A stretch of DNA of 37,379 bases, from NCBI GenBank assembly GCA_910587865.1, contig CAJUNX010000042.1, positions 1 through 37,379 on the forward strand, in the 5' to 3' direction. Position numbers and translations under genes: made by a program. Of this stretch, positions 1 to 7,644 are shown in pieces; the first letter of the stretch is position 1, and the number at the start of each line of letters is the position of its first letter. Source of the stretch: an uncultured Roseburia sp. Its GTDB lineage: Bacteria > Bacillota > Clostridia > Lachnospirales > Lachnospiraceae. The notes beneath the pieces were generated by a model that did no database searches, had not been told where the DNA came from, and saw nothing but the letters and a program-made list of their open reading frames with translations.

Positions 1-1
1 A

Positions 2-166
2 AAACTGATACGTGACGCAAAGGACCAGCCAATCCTGAATGCTGCCATTGTGTCTAATGTGGATATTGTACTTACTGGAGACAAAGACTTTCTAAGCCTT
101 GAAATGGAACATCCCAAATGTATGACTGTCGCACAGTTTTTAGAAAGTGAAGGTGTGACGGAATGA
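2..166 (+). CDS. PIN-domain protein (VapC-like toxin), C-terminal part
   Basis: This is the last 54 codons of a gene whose start lies left of the window. The reading frame runs from base 2 to the TGA at 164-166. The visible part has an Asp/Asn-rich segment (RDAKDQPILNAAI) followed by DIVLTGDKDFLSL. That is the C-terminal acidic signature of the PIN_3 group of PIN-domain ribonucleases, where the TGDKDF aspartates complete the metal site. Family knowledge says such proteins are usually toxins of toxin-antitoxin pairs that cleave RNA. The antitoxin is normally encoded directly upstream and would lie outside the window. Nothing downstream resembles an antitoxin. The frame continues into a degraded stretch after the stop. 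The fold call is fairly sure; the toxin role is inference. Confidence 0.75.
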   Translation, partial: KLIRDAKDQPILNAAIVSNVDIVLTGDKDFLSLEMEHPKCMTVAQFLESEGVTE

Positions 167-454
167 ATCTCGCACTTTTTTAACAACGGAGAACACCACA
201 TTTCGAGAAGACAGTGGCTTACGTATTCGCGGCCTTTGTCAGGCGGAACCCTTGTCGTGATCCGGATCCCGGCGGATGACGCGAATTGACGCTGCACAGA
301 AGAGATTTTCGGCGAGGAGCCGCAGATTCTGATTGTAATCCAGTCTGAATACGCAGCAGTACAGGGTATCCAGAACATATTGCAGGGCTATGTGCGAGGA
401 AAACCAGGAGATACGGTTCTGCAGATCCTCCCGGCCGCTGTTTCTGGCAGGTGA
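167..454 (+). other. Gene-free stretch with possible degraded coding remnant
   Basis: No intact gene lies between the PIN stop and the ankyrin gene. The frame of the PIN gene stays open after its stop up to a TGA at 287-289, and is then open again for 54 codons to a TGA at 452-454. The second part (EEIFGEEPQILIVIQSEYA and onward) has a protein-like composition with alternating hydrophobic residues, but I do not recognise a family and see no start codon with a ribosome site. It may be a pseudogene remnant with one in-frame stop, or chance. Bases 455-552 hold nothing that I can identify. Confidence 0.2.
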
Positions 455-552
455 TCCATTTTCATACCGGCATTATAAATCGCGATTTTTGCTTTCCTCT
501 TTCCGGATCGCTCCGGTGCCGGTATGATCTTGCCCGGCCGCAGTCTGTCCCG

Positions 553-1536
553 TCAGTTCTCTGCCCCGGCCATAAGAAGCTGCTCCACGATCTCCGCAAA
601 GCCCGCTTCCGTCGCATAATACAGCGCACTGTGCTGCTCATTGTCCACCGCGTTCACATCTGCGCCCGCTTCCGTCAGCATTGCCGTGACATCATTCCTG
701 CCATATCTTGCCGCAAGGATGAGGGGCGTCTGTCCCTCCGTGGTCTTCGCATCGATCTGCGCGCCTGCCCCGATCAGGGCCTTTGCCACAAACAGCTCCC
801 CGCCGGCAGCGGCAATGTGAAGGGGCAGAACGCCGTTTAAGTCCGCCTGCTCCGGCATAGCGCCCGCCGCAAGCAGCAGCTGGACAATCACAAGGTTTGA
901 CCGCTTTACCGCCAGAAGAAGCGGTGTCTCCCCATCGTCATTCATGCTGTTCACACTGTCTTTGTCTTTTTCCAGAAGGACTTTCACCACTTCTCCCTGT
1001 CCGTTCCCGCAGGCGTGATGAAGCGGCGTATTGCCCCGGACATCCGTATGGGTCTCCTCGGTCCGTGAGAGCGCGCTCACCAGCTCGCGCAGCCCCCCGG
1101 CGGTGGCATAATCGATGGCCATGTGATTGTCATTGTCCCTGATCGTAATGTCAATATCGGGATTTCTGATCAGTTTCAGCGCGGCATCTGTCCTGCCGTT
1201 CTGCGCCATGACCATCAGCGGCGTGACGCCGTTGCTGTCCGTACAGTTGACGTCAGCCCCCGCGTCCGTCAGCATCGCGATGATCTCGGAATTGCCCGTC
1301 TCCGCCGCATAGTGAAGCGGCATACGATCCCTGTTATTCCCGAGGCTGACATCCGCGCCGTTCTCCAGAAGCAGCTTCACCAGATCCCTGGCGTTTTTCA
1401 TGCAGACGTAAATGAGCGGTGTGTTGCCGGATTCGTCCCGCTTGTTCACATCAATCCCGCCGCGTTTTAAAAAAGTCTGAACCACGCTTTTTTTGTTATT
1501 TTTGCATGCCTGAATGAGCATATTATCCAACTGCAT
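553..1536 (-). CDS. Ankyrin-repeat protein (327 aa)
   Basis: Nearly the whole protein is built of about nine 33-residue ankyrin repeats after a short N-terminal cap. Repeat cores are visible as NTPLIYV, MPLHYAA, VTPLMVM, NTPLHHA, ETPLLLA, VLPLHIA, QTPLILA and HSALYYA, each followed by a helix pair and a loop such as GADVN. There is no signal peptide or membrane segment, so it is presumably cytoplasmic. Ankyrin repeats bind other proteins; no enzymatic domain is fused, so the partner and role are unknown. The start ATG at 1534-1536 follows GGGGGAGAAG, and a consensus promoter lies just upstream on the same strand. The gene is divergent from a second ankyrin gene, so the two probably share regulation and may interact. 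Confidence 0.9.
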   Translation of the reverse strand: MQLDNMLIQACKNNKKSVVQTFLKRGGIDVNKRDESGNTPLIYVCMKNARDLVKLLLENGADVSLGNNRDRMPLHYAAETGNSEIIAMLTDAGADVNCTDSNGVTPLMVMAQNGRTDAALKLIRNPDIDITIRDNDNHMAIDYATAGGLRELVSALSRTEETHTDVRGNTPLHHACGNGQGEVVKVLLEKDKDSVNSMNDDGETPLLLAVKRSNLVIVQLLLAAGAMPEQADLNGVLPLHIAAAGGELFVAKALIGAGAQIDAKTTEGQTPLILAARYGRNDVTAMLTEAGADVNAVDNEQHSALYYATEAGFAEIVEQLLMAGAEN

Positions 1537-1568
1537 CCTTCTTCTCCCCCGCCTTTTATCTTTTCTTA

Positions 1569-1597
1569 ATTTTATCCTCTGGGATCCTGTAAGTCAA
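1569..1597 (-). promoter_or_regulatory. Promoter of the 327-aa ankyrin gene
   Basis: Read on the minus strand, TTGACT (1592-1597) and TAAAAT (1569-1574) are separated by exactly 17 bases, a near-consensus sigma-A promoter. It lies 33 bases before the start codon of the ankyrin gene. Confidence 0.7.
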
Positions 1598-1626
1598 GCC
1601 GGATACTATCATTCCCGCCGCGCCTG

Positions 1627-1635
1627 TGGTATGAT
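1627..1635 (+). promoter_or_regulatory. Extended -10 element for the 688-aa ankyrin gene
   Basis: TG-G-TATGAT is a good extended -10 box. No clear -35 box is seen 17 bases upstream, as is usual with extended -10 promoters. Transcription would begin near 1642, inside the left arm of the inverted repeat. Confidence 0.5.
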
Positions 1636-1636
1636 A

Positions 1637-1686
1637 GTTACGGTTCACGCCGCACCTGTGCGAATGGCGCGGGAGTGAACCGTAAC
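1637..1686. repeat. Perfect 12-bp inverted repeat between the divergent ankyrin genes
   Basis: GTTACGGTTCAC (1637-1648) and GTGAACCGTAAC (1675-1686) are perfect inverted copies. The intervening 26 bases contain a nested small palindrome GCACCTGTGC. It follows the extended -10 box directly. It could be a repressor site or a hairpin at the 5' end of the plus-strand transcript. There is no T-run, so a terminator is unlikely. Confidence 0.7.
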
Positions 1687-1715
1687 ATAGGATTATCAAA
1701 AAGGAGAAGATTATC

Positions 1716-3782
1716 ATGGATGTGAAAGAACTGTCAGAATTACTGACCAGATCCGCCACACGGATCAACCAGAGCAAATACATTCCCTGGTGGGAAGATG
1801 ATTTTGAAAACTGCATTTACCGGTATGATATTTTCCCGGAGGATATGGTGGCGGAAGCGCTAAGCTGCGTCGCGGCATGTCCGAAGGAGACCATGCTGGC
1901 CCCCACCGGCATCTACGGCGGCTACGGTCTCTCCCTGTTCCATCTTCTGGTATGGCATAATTTTTACGACGGAATAAAGGCTATGTTTGACGAACAGAAG
2001 CTCACCGGGGAGGATGTGAACCTGACGGACGATAAAGGCTTCGGCCTCACGCCTCTTCTGCTGGCCTGCTGCCGCGGCAATCTTAAAATGGCCCGTCTTC
2101 TGCTGGACCACGGAGCGGATGCCTCCCTCTGTGACAAACGGGGCATGAACGCGTTTCATTTCCTCGTATACCCCAGGTTCGAGGGGCTGGTCAATCCCCG
2201 CACCGAAAAGACCGCCCTGCAGCGGGCGGCCATCGCAGGGCTTCTGACCTGTGATATCAATCAGAAGGATCAGGACGGCCTTACTCCGCTGGCACGCCTT
2301 CTGTCTTCCTCCTACTGCTCGGAATACACCTGGCCCCTGACGGAAGTCTTTCTTGATCTGGGCGCCGATACCGGTTATACGGATGAAGAGGGCAACTCGC
2401 TTCTGATGCTTGCCATGAAAAACGGGCATATCACTGCCGCTCTTTTGCTGATGAAGCGGCATAAAGAGCTGGTTTCCCTGGCGAACCACGCGGGTGTGAC
2501 CCCCATCCGCCACGCCCTCGAATGGCATAGCGAGGGACTCTGTCTGGCCCTTGCCGACTGCGGGGCGGATACGGCGGACATGGTTCCCATGGAGATCGAC
2601 CACTTAAGCCAAATTACCGGAAATGCGTTCTGCAGCCGCTCCGATGAGGACCTGGACGGCAGAAGCCTTGCGCTCTATCTGACCGAAAAGCTGATTGGCC
2701 GGGTGGATATGGATGACGATGACGAGCTGGGATATGTCACGGATATTTTACACAATGCCCTCATGTCTGACCCGGACTACCGGGTGCTGGATGTCTGTCA
2801 GAAGGCCGGACTGGATTTTATCATGCCGATTCATTTTCGCGGCAGCATCATCTGCCTGCGGGATCAGTGCCTCGGCGTGGGGTACGGGACCGGTGTGATC
2901 CGCAAATTAAAAGAGCTCGGGGTGGATATGGACTCCGGGGTCATAAAAGGGCGGACGCCGGCGTTTATCATCGCCTCAAAACAGGGGGCATCCCCGGCAT
3001 TCCCGCAATACTCCGGCTTTTTTGGCGAGGCGGCAAAGCTCTTCTCCAGAGAATCGATGGAACAGCGGAATGAGGAGGGCAGAGCCGCGGTACATATGGC
3101 CGCCAGAAACGGACATACGGATATGCTGGCCGTGATGATCCAGAAGGGCGTGGATGTCAATCTTCCCGAGGACGCCCCTGCCGATGCCGGGGCAACGCCC
3201 CTTCACGAAGCCTGCCGGTACGGCCATGCCGATGCGGTAACGCTGCTGATGGAGGCCGGGGCGGACGATACGAGAAAGAATTCCGGCGAAGAGACCCCGG
3301 CCCACTGTGCCGTACAGGGCCGGACGCCGGGCAGGGAACTCACAAACGAAGTCCGGCTTAAGGTCTTACAGCAGTTAAAACACCTGGACATTCCCGGGAA
3401 AAACGGGAGAACGCCTCTTATGCTGGTACAGCAGTTAAATCTCACCGCCGCCAAAGAGCTGTTCCCCGTGTTTTCCGAAAAAGGCGTGGATGTCAACCGG
3501 AGGGATCGCCGGGGCATGACGGCTCTGATGCTCAATGCCGAGCATTTCTGCTACAAGGATGCCGTCAAACAGTTCCTCCAGGCCGGGGCCGATCTCAATC
3601 TCGCGGACAACGAGGGCAATACGGCGCTGCATTACGCGCTGTGGTCCGGCGATTCGGGCGTGGCGCGGTATCTGATCAAAAAAGGCGCCGATTATAACCG
3701 TCCGAATAATCAGGGGATCACCCCGATGCAGGCAGCGGTGGAAAACGGCATGGATACGGTGCTGGATCTGATGATCCCTTAG
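1716..3782 (+). CDS. Large ankyrin-repeat protein (688 aa)
   Basis: The first 90 or so residues are not repeat-like (aromatic and acidic, with PWWEDDFENCIYRYD). The rest holds about twelve ankyrin repeats of varied quality, for example LTPLLLACCRGNLKMARLLL, NSLLMLAMKNGH, RAAVHMAARNGHTDM, ATPLHEACRYGHADAV, MTALMLNAEH and NTALHYALWSGDSG. A less regular section around residues 290-400 may be a separate helical part. There is no signal peptide or transmembrane segment. The start is set by AAGGAG at 1701-1706, eleven... bases ahead of the ATG region, and no better start is upstream. Ankyrin repeats mediate protein binding; no catalytic domain is visible, so function is unknown. The gene is divergent from the 327-aa ankyrin gene and ends 42 bases before the convergent MFS gene, with no clear terminator between. 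Confidence 0.9.
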   Translation: MDVKELSELLTRSATRINQSKYIPWWEDDFENCIYRYDIFPEDMVAEALSCVAACPKETMLAPTGIYGGYGLSLFHLLVWHNFYDGIKAMFDEQKLTGEDVNLTDDKGFGLTPLLLACCRGNLKMARLLLDHGADASLCDKRGMNAFHFLVYPRFEGLVNPRTEKTALQRAAIAGLLTCDINQKDQDGLTPLARLLSSSYCSEYTWPLTEVFLDLGADTGYTDEEGNSLLMLAMKNGHITAALLLMKRHKELVSLANHAGVTPIRHALEWHSEGLCLALADCGADTADMVPMEIDHLSQITGNAFCSRSDEDLDGRSLALYLTEKLIGRVDMDDDDELGYVTDILHNALMSDPDYRVLDVCQKAGLDFIMPIHFRGSIICLRDQCLGVGYGTGVIRKLKELGVDMDSGVIKGRTPAFIIASKQGASPAFPQYSGFFGEAAKLFSRESMEQRNEEGRAAVHMAARNGHTDMLAVMIQKGVDVNLPEDAPADAGATPLHEACRYGHADAVTLLMEAGADDTRKNSGEETPAHCAVQGRTPGRELTNEVRLKVLQQLKHLDIPGKNGRTPLMLVQQLNLTAAKELFPVFSEKGVDVNRRDRRGMTALMLNAEHFCYKDAVKQFLQAGADLNLADNEGNTALHYALWSGDSGVARYLIKKGADYNRPNNQGITPMQAAVENGMDTVLDLMIP

Positions 3783-3824
3783 CCTGTCACAATCCCGGCT
3801 CTTTTTGCCCTGAACTGTGAAATT

Positions 3825-5117
3825 TTATCGTCCTTCGCGCCCGCGGTCCCCCAGGAAACTCAGCGCATAGATCCCCGACACGGCGAAGGTGCACACCCCG
3901 AATAAATAATAAAAAGGGCGCGTCCCGAGCCGTTCTAACAGAACCCCGGCGAACAGATTCCCCACGATGATCCCCAGAGATCCGGCGATGGTGTAGAGCG
4001 TATGTGCCGTCGCCTTCAGTTCCTGCGGTGCGAGCTGATACACATAATTGAACCCGCAGGAAAAATTCAGACTGTTTGCCGCCCCAAAGCAGATCCCGCA
4101 GCAAAGCAGCGCGATAAGCGAACCGGACATCCCCTGTCCGAGCGCGGTGATCCCGAACAGGACACCGCTGGCGGCCACAAGCGACGGCAGGGAAAACCGG
4201 TTCCGCAGGCGCGCCAGAAGAAAAAGAAGCGGTATCTCGAGAAGCGCCTCCCATCCGATGATCATGCCGAGCATCGCCGTGTCAATGCCCGCCTCCGTCA
4301 GAATGTAGGGCAAAAAGACAAACGGGGGGTTGATAAAGACATTTAAGGCGAAAAAAAAGAGCAGCAGTGCCGCAAACCGCCGGCCGGAAAACAATTCCGC
4401 CAGTCCCTGCCGCTTCCCGGCACCCGCATCCGCTCTCTTCCCGGCGCCTGCATCCGCCGCTGCGCCCGCTCTCTTCCCGGCGCCTGCATCCGCCGCCATG
4501 CCCGCGTCCCCGGCATCCCGCACCGTTAAGGCATAGCCCGCACAGACGAGCATCAGAGCGCCCCCCGCGAGATACGTCGCCTCCACGGCCCGCGTCTGTG
4601 TCGTCACCGCATACAGGGCGGTCACCAAAAGGGTTGCCGCCACACTGCTGATGCAGGAACCGGCCGAGCCGCCGGCGCGTGCGATGCCGTAGCGGAACCC
4701 TTCTCGCGTCGCACCGCGCACGATCCAGTTTTCAACCATCGTACAGGCCGGCGCGCGGAACAGGCAGACGAGCGGCCACCAGAGAAGCGCCAGCGGAATC
4801 TGCAGGAGGAAACAAGGGGCTGCGGCCGGGAAGAGCAGATATCCCGCTCCCGTTATGCAGACCGCCGCGACCGTCACCCATTTTACCGTCTTAAGCCGGT
4901 CGCTGATCCGGCCCGCCAGATAATTTCCGATCATTCCCGTCGCCGCGGCAGCGCTGCTCACATAGCCGACCGCCGCGCCGGAAAATCCCAGCGACTGCAG
5001 ATACACCGTCAGATAATTCGCCAGATAAAGTCCCAGCCAGAACAGGACTGCCAGCACCGTGTAGCGCAGCAGCTCCCGCTTATTTTCTCCCGCAGTTTTC
5101 TTTTTTCCGTCACTCAT
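3825..5117 (-). CDS. MFS transporter with a repetitive central loop
   Basis: A 430-residue protein with about twelve hydrophobic segments in two halves, typical of a major facilitator. The loop between segments 2 and 3 has GRISDRLK, the usual MFS motif. Weak resemblance to the LacY/NupG-like group suggests a sugar or nucleoside:proton symporter, but the substrate cannot be read from the sequence. The cytoplasmic loop between the halves (residues 200-237) is unusual. It contains three copies of ADAGAGKR, encoded by tandem DNA repeats. The start follows AGGAGGAGC. It is the last gene of the eleven-gene minus-strand sugar operon, 115 bases after the aldolase gene, so it may export a product or provide a second uptake route. 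The transporter call is secure; the role is inference. Confidence 0.88.
   Translation of the reverse strand: MSDGKKKTAGENKRELLRYTVLAVLFWLGLYLANYLTVYLQSLGFSGAAVGYVSSAAAATGMIGNYLAGRISDRLKTVKWVTVAAVCITGAGYLLFPAAAPCFLLQIPLALLWWPLVCLFRAPACTMVENWIVRGATREGFRYGIARAGGSAGSCISSVAATLLVTALYAVTTQTRAVEATYLAGGALMLVCAGYALTVRDAGDAGMAADAGAGKRAGAAADAGAGKRADAGAGKRQGLAELFSGRRFAALLLFFFALNVFINPPFVFLPYILTEAGIDTAMLGMIIGWEALLEIPLLFLLARLRNRFSLPSLVAASGVLFGITALGQGMSGSLIALLCCGICFGAANSLNFSCGFNYVYQLAPQELKATAHTLYTIAGSLGIIVGNLFAGVLLERLGTRPFYYLFGVCTFAVSGIYALSFLGDRGREGR
4410..4493. repeat. Tandem repeat inside the MFS gene
   Basis: Three 24-base units encode ADAGAGKR. The first is followed by a further 12 bases encoding AGAA. 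The plus-strand unit contains CTCTTCCCGGCGCCTGCATC, repeated almost exactly. All units are multiples of three bases, so gain or loss of copies would keep the frame. Confidence 0.8.
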
Positions 5118-5232
5118 GTCAGCTCCTCCTGCATCGCGTCGCCGCGTTCACCGTCTGTTTTTCTCATATATTCACATGACCCGGCATCCCCGTATCCATA
5201 CGCCGCGCGATTCGCATCGCAGCTCTCCCGGG

Positions 5233-6087
5233 TCAGCGTTCGTCCTCATGCAGCCACGCCAGCCGCATAATTCCCCTTAAAAATTCGTGCATCGGCCGCT
5301 CCATCGCCAGCACGAGATCGCCCATCCGCGGCCTGATCTCTCCCGCGTCGATGATCTGCTTTGCCACCTCGTACATCTTCAGCTTATAGCCCGTCGCATA
5401 ATTTAACTTGTTGATTCCCCGGGCGAATGCCGCCTTTAACTGATCCTCCGGCACACCGGTGCCGCCGTGGAGCACCAGAGGGATATCCGTCGCCGCATTG
5501 ATCTGCTCTAAGCGCTCCAGGTCAAGCTTTGGCGCCGACACATAGCTGCCGTGCGCGGTTCCGATTGAGACGGCGAGAATATCCACCCCTGTCCGCTCAA
5601 TAAATTCAACGGCTTTGTCCACGCGTGTAAAATTGTCGGCATTTTTGTAATCGTCCTCGTTTGCCGCAATCCCGACATGCCCAAGCTCTCCCTCCACATC
5701 GATGCCCAGCGCATGGCACGCTTTTACGACCTCCGCCGTCTGCCGCACGTTTTCCTCAAAATCCAGATGCGAGGTATCGATCATCATACTCGAAAAACCG
5801 CCTTTTACCGCCTCCATCGTCGTGGCAAAATCAGGCCCGTGGTCTAACATCAGGCCCACCGGCACGCGCACCTTTGACGCAAGATCTCCTGTCACCGCCG
5901 CAAACGTGCTGAACGGCATGATCTTTTTATCCGCCGGATAGATCATCATGATGACAGGAATCTGCTCCTCCTCCGCCGTGTCGATGATCCATTTGATGCT
6001 CTCCAGATTAAACGCGTCAAAGCCGATCACACACCGCTTCTGCTCATCCGCATACTTTAAAATATCTACTGCTTTTTCCAGTGCCAT
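5233..6087 (-). CDS. Class II ketose-bisphosphate aldolase family protein
   Basis: A 284-residue zinc-dependent aldolase of the FbaA/GatY/KbaY family. These enzymes cleave a ketose phosphate into dihydroxyacetone phosphate and an aldehyde. Visible catalytic parts are LDHG (Asp82 catalytic, His83 zinc), VEGELG around Glu132/Glu134, GTAHG (His179 zinc) and LHGGTG (His207 zinc), with the phosphate-binding LNYATGYK segment near residue 228. The length matches the family. The start at 6087 was chosen because AGGAGA lies at the correct distance. A longer reading from 6150 would begin within an intergenic hairpin and lacks a ribosome site. It lies in the sugar operon after the isomerase, with a PfkB kinase further upstream, which suggests cleavage of the phosphorylated ketose made by those enzymes. 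The exact substrate is not known. Confidence 0.92.
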   Translation of the reverse strand: MALEKAVDILKYADEQKRCVIGFDAFNLESIKWIIDTAEEEQIPVIMMIYPADKKIMPFSTFAAVTGDLASKVRVPVGLMLDHGPDFATTMEAVKGGFSSMMIDTSHLDFEENVRQTAEVVKACHALGIDVEGELGHVGIAANEDDYKNADNFTRVDKAVEFIERTGVDILAVSIGTAHGSYVSAPKLDLERLEQINAATDIPLVLHGGTGVPEDQLKAAFARGINKLNYATGYKLKMYEVAKQIIDAGEIRPRMGDLVLAMERPMHEFLRGIMRLAWLHEDER

Positions 6088-6108
6088 TTCTTCTCTCCTT
6101 TCTGTCCG

Positions 6109-6151
6109 TGTGCCCTGCAGCCCGCAGCTGTCCTCCCCGGTGCAGGGCACA
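6109..6151. repeat. Inverted repeat before the aldolase gene
   Basis: TGTGCCCTGCA (6109-6119) and TGCAGGGCACA (6141-6151) are perfect 11-bp inverted copies separated by 21 bases. They lie between the isomerase and aldolase genes, about ten bases ahead of the aldolase ribosome site on the mRNA. No T-run follows on either strand, so this is more likely a stabilising or processing hairpin than a terminator. Confidence 0.65.
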
Positions 6152-6241
6152 TTTTACCTATCTGGCCTTGTCACTGCCGTACCGCGTCTCTCACGCCCGG
6201 TCCGCTCCGTTGTACGCTGATTCAGCGCGCCTCTCTGCCTC

Positions 6242-7615
6242 TCACACCCGGTCCGCACAGATCCCGAGATATTCGCACGCCTCCTCCAGCACATCCGCAT
6301 ACGATCCGTAAAGCGCGGAGATGTGGTGGATATAAGGCCCCTTCACCAGCCGCCGCTCCCAGACCGGCCAGTCGTTCGTCTCAAGCCACATATAGTTTCC
6401 ATTGGTCGGCGGCCCGTCCGTAGTATGTCCCTCCCCGATAAAGAGGCTGTATTTCCCGTGGCTTCCGCCAAACCGGCACACCGTTACATCGCCGTCCTTT
6501 AGCACAAACTGTCCCAGACAGTTTTCCATCCGCGGTGTCACGCCCTGTTTTGCCAGGCCGGACGGCGCCGGACCGCAGTGCCACAAAAGCTCCGCATTAT
6601 CGTTCTCCGGGTGGCGGATCGTAAGATCGGCGAGGAAGGACGGCGCCTGCCACAGTCCTGCCGCCTGCAGCAGGACAGAGGAAATCGCACCGTGAATGTC
6701 GCACTCGCACGCCACCGGCAGATTTCTCTGAATCAGATCCGCAAACCCCGCGCATGGCATGATCCCGTAGGAGGAACTGAAGGTCCGCCAGCACTCGCTC
6801 GCAAAGCAGCTGCACTCGTATTTTTCCGCAAGGGTAAGAAACGCTTCCTCCATCGCTGCTATTTTTTCCAGCGCCTCCTCCTCCATCGCAGAGGTGTCGT
6901 ACGCCTGCTTTAACCCGGAGAGGATCCCCTCCATCCGCGCCGGACGCTCCTTTAAGATCCGGCCGATCTCCATATTGATCTCCGTGTAATCGATCGTCAC
7001 GATCTCCGCGCCGAACTGCTCTGTCAGCTCGTTCTCGTTTACCTTCACCGTGAGAAACGTGCGCGGCCGCACACTGATCTGTCCGATCCGAAGGGAACGA
7101 AACGCCTTTACAATACCAGAAATCCGCATAAACCGCTCCACGCCGGCTGTAAACTGCGGATCATTCACTCTGCAGTTCTCCAGATATGTATAGGGCACAT
7201 TGTAGTGGTCGAGAATCATCCCGGAGGCAAACAGCCCGCACTGCGTATCCGTCTGCCTGGGTCCGCACTCCGGCGGCCTCTCGTCCCGCGGCCCCCAGAG
7301 CAGCAGCGGCTTTCCCATCAGCCTGCCGAGAAGCGCCGTCGCCTCCTCCGCTCCGAAATTCACATGTGGAACGATCAGGGCATCCACCTCTTTTTCCCGA
7401 AAAACCTTCGCAATCTTTTTCGCGTCGGAGGGAAAAATCATCAGCCCCTCCTCATTTACGAAATCAGCCGTCACCACATTTGCCCCGAACCGCTCCGCGA
7501 TCCGGCGGACCGCCTCTTCCACCTGCCGTTTTCTCTCATGCGCATATTCCAGCTCAAAATCCTTTGTATCCCTTCTGGTCGGCGCAAGTCCGATTACCAA
7601 TTGTTTCGTATGCAT
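6242..7615 (-). CDS. L-fucose/L-arabinose isomerase family protein
   Basis: A 457-residue protein resembling the L-fucose isomerase fold, the family that interconverts aldoses and ketoses with a divalent metal. Candidate metal and active-site residues are in SECW (Glu274), CECDIHGA (Glu304, Asp306), LWHCGPAP (His346) and the C-terminal GPYIHH (His430/431). The N-terminal half has the family's substrate-domain style, including PHVNFGAEE and LLWGPRDE. The length is shorter than E. coli FucI (about 590 residues) and fits the short bacterial group whose substrates are mostly unassigned. The start at 7615 follows AAGGAGG; a reading from 7636 would include that ribosome site. It lies between the GH2 glycosidase and the aldolase, which fits a step from freed aldose to ketose. 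The family is confident; the substrate is not. Confidence 0.82.
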   Translation of the reverse strand: MHTKQLVIGLAPTRRDTKDFELEYAHERKRQVEEAVRRIAERFGANVVTADFVNEEGLMIFPSDAKKIAKVFREKEVDALIVPHVNFGAEEATALLGRLMGKPLLLWGPRDERPPECGPRQTDTQCGLFASGMILDHYNVPYTYLENCRVNDPQFTAGVERFMRISGIVKAFRSLRIGQISVRPRTFLTVKVNENELTEQFGAEIVTIDYTEINMEIGRILKERPARMEGILSGLKQAYDTSAMEEEALEKIAAMEEAFLTLAEKYECSCFASECWRTFSSSYGIMPCAGFADLIQRNLPVACECDIHGAISSVLLQAAGLWQAPSFLADLTIRHPENDNAELLWHCGPAPSGLAKQGVTPRMENCLGQFVLKDGDVTVCRFGGSHGKYSLFIGEGHTTDGPPTNGNYMWLETNDWPVWERRLVKGPYIHHISALYGSYADVLEEACEYLGICADRV

Positions 7616-7644
7616 CCTTCCTCCTTCCTTCAGCACGCTCTGTC

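Noticed and set aside
1860..2603. 247-residue open frame on the minus strand
   Set aside because: It is fully antisense to the large ankyrin gene, has no ribosome site and no domain; it is a by-product of GC-rich codons.
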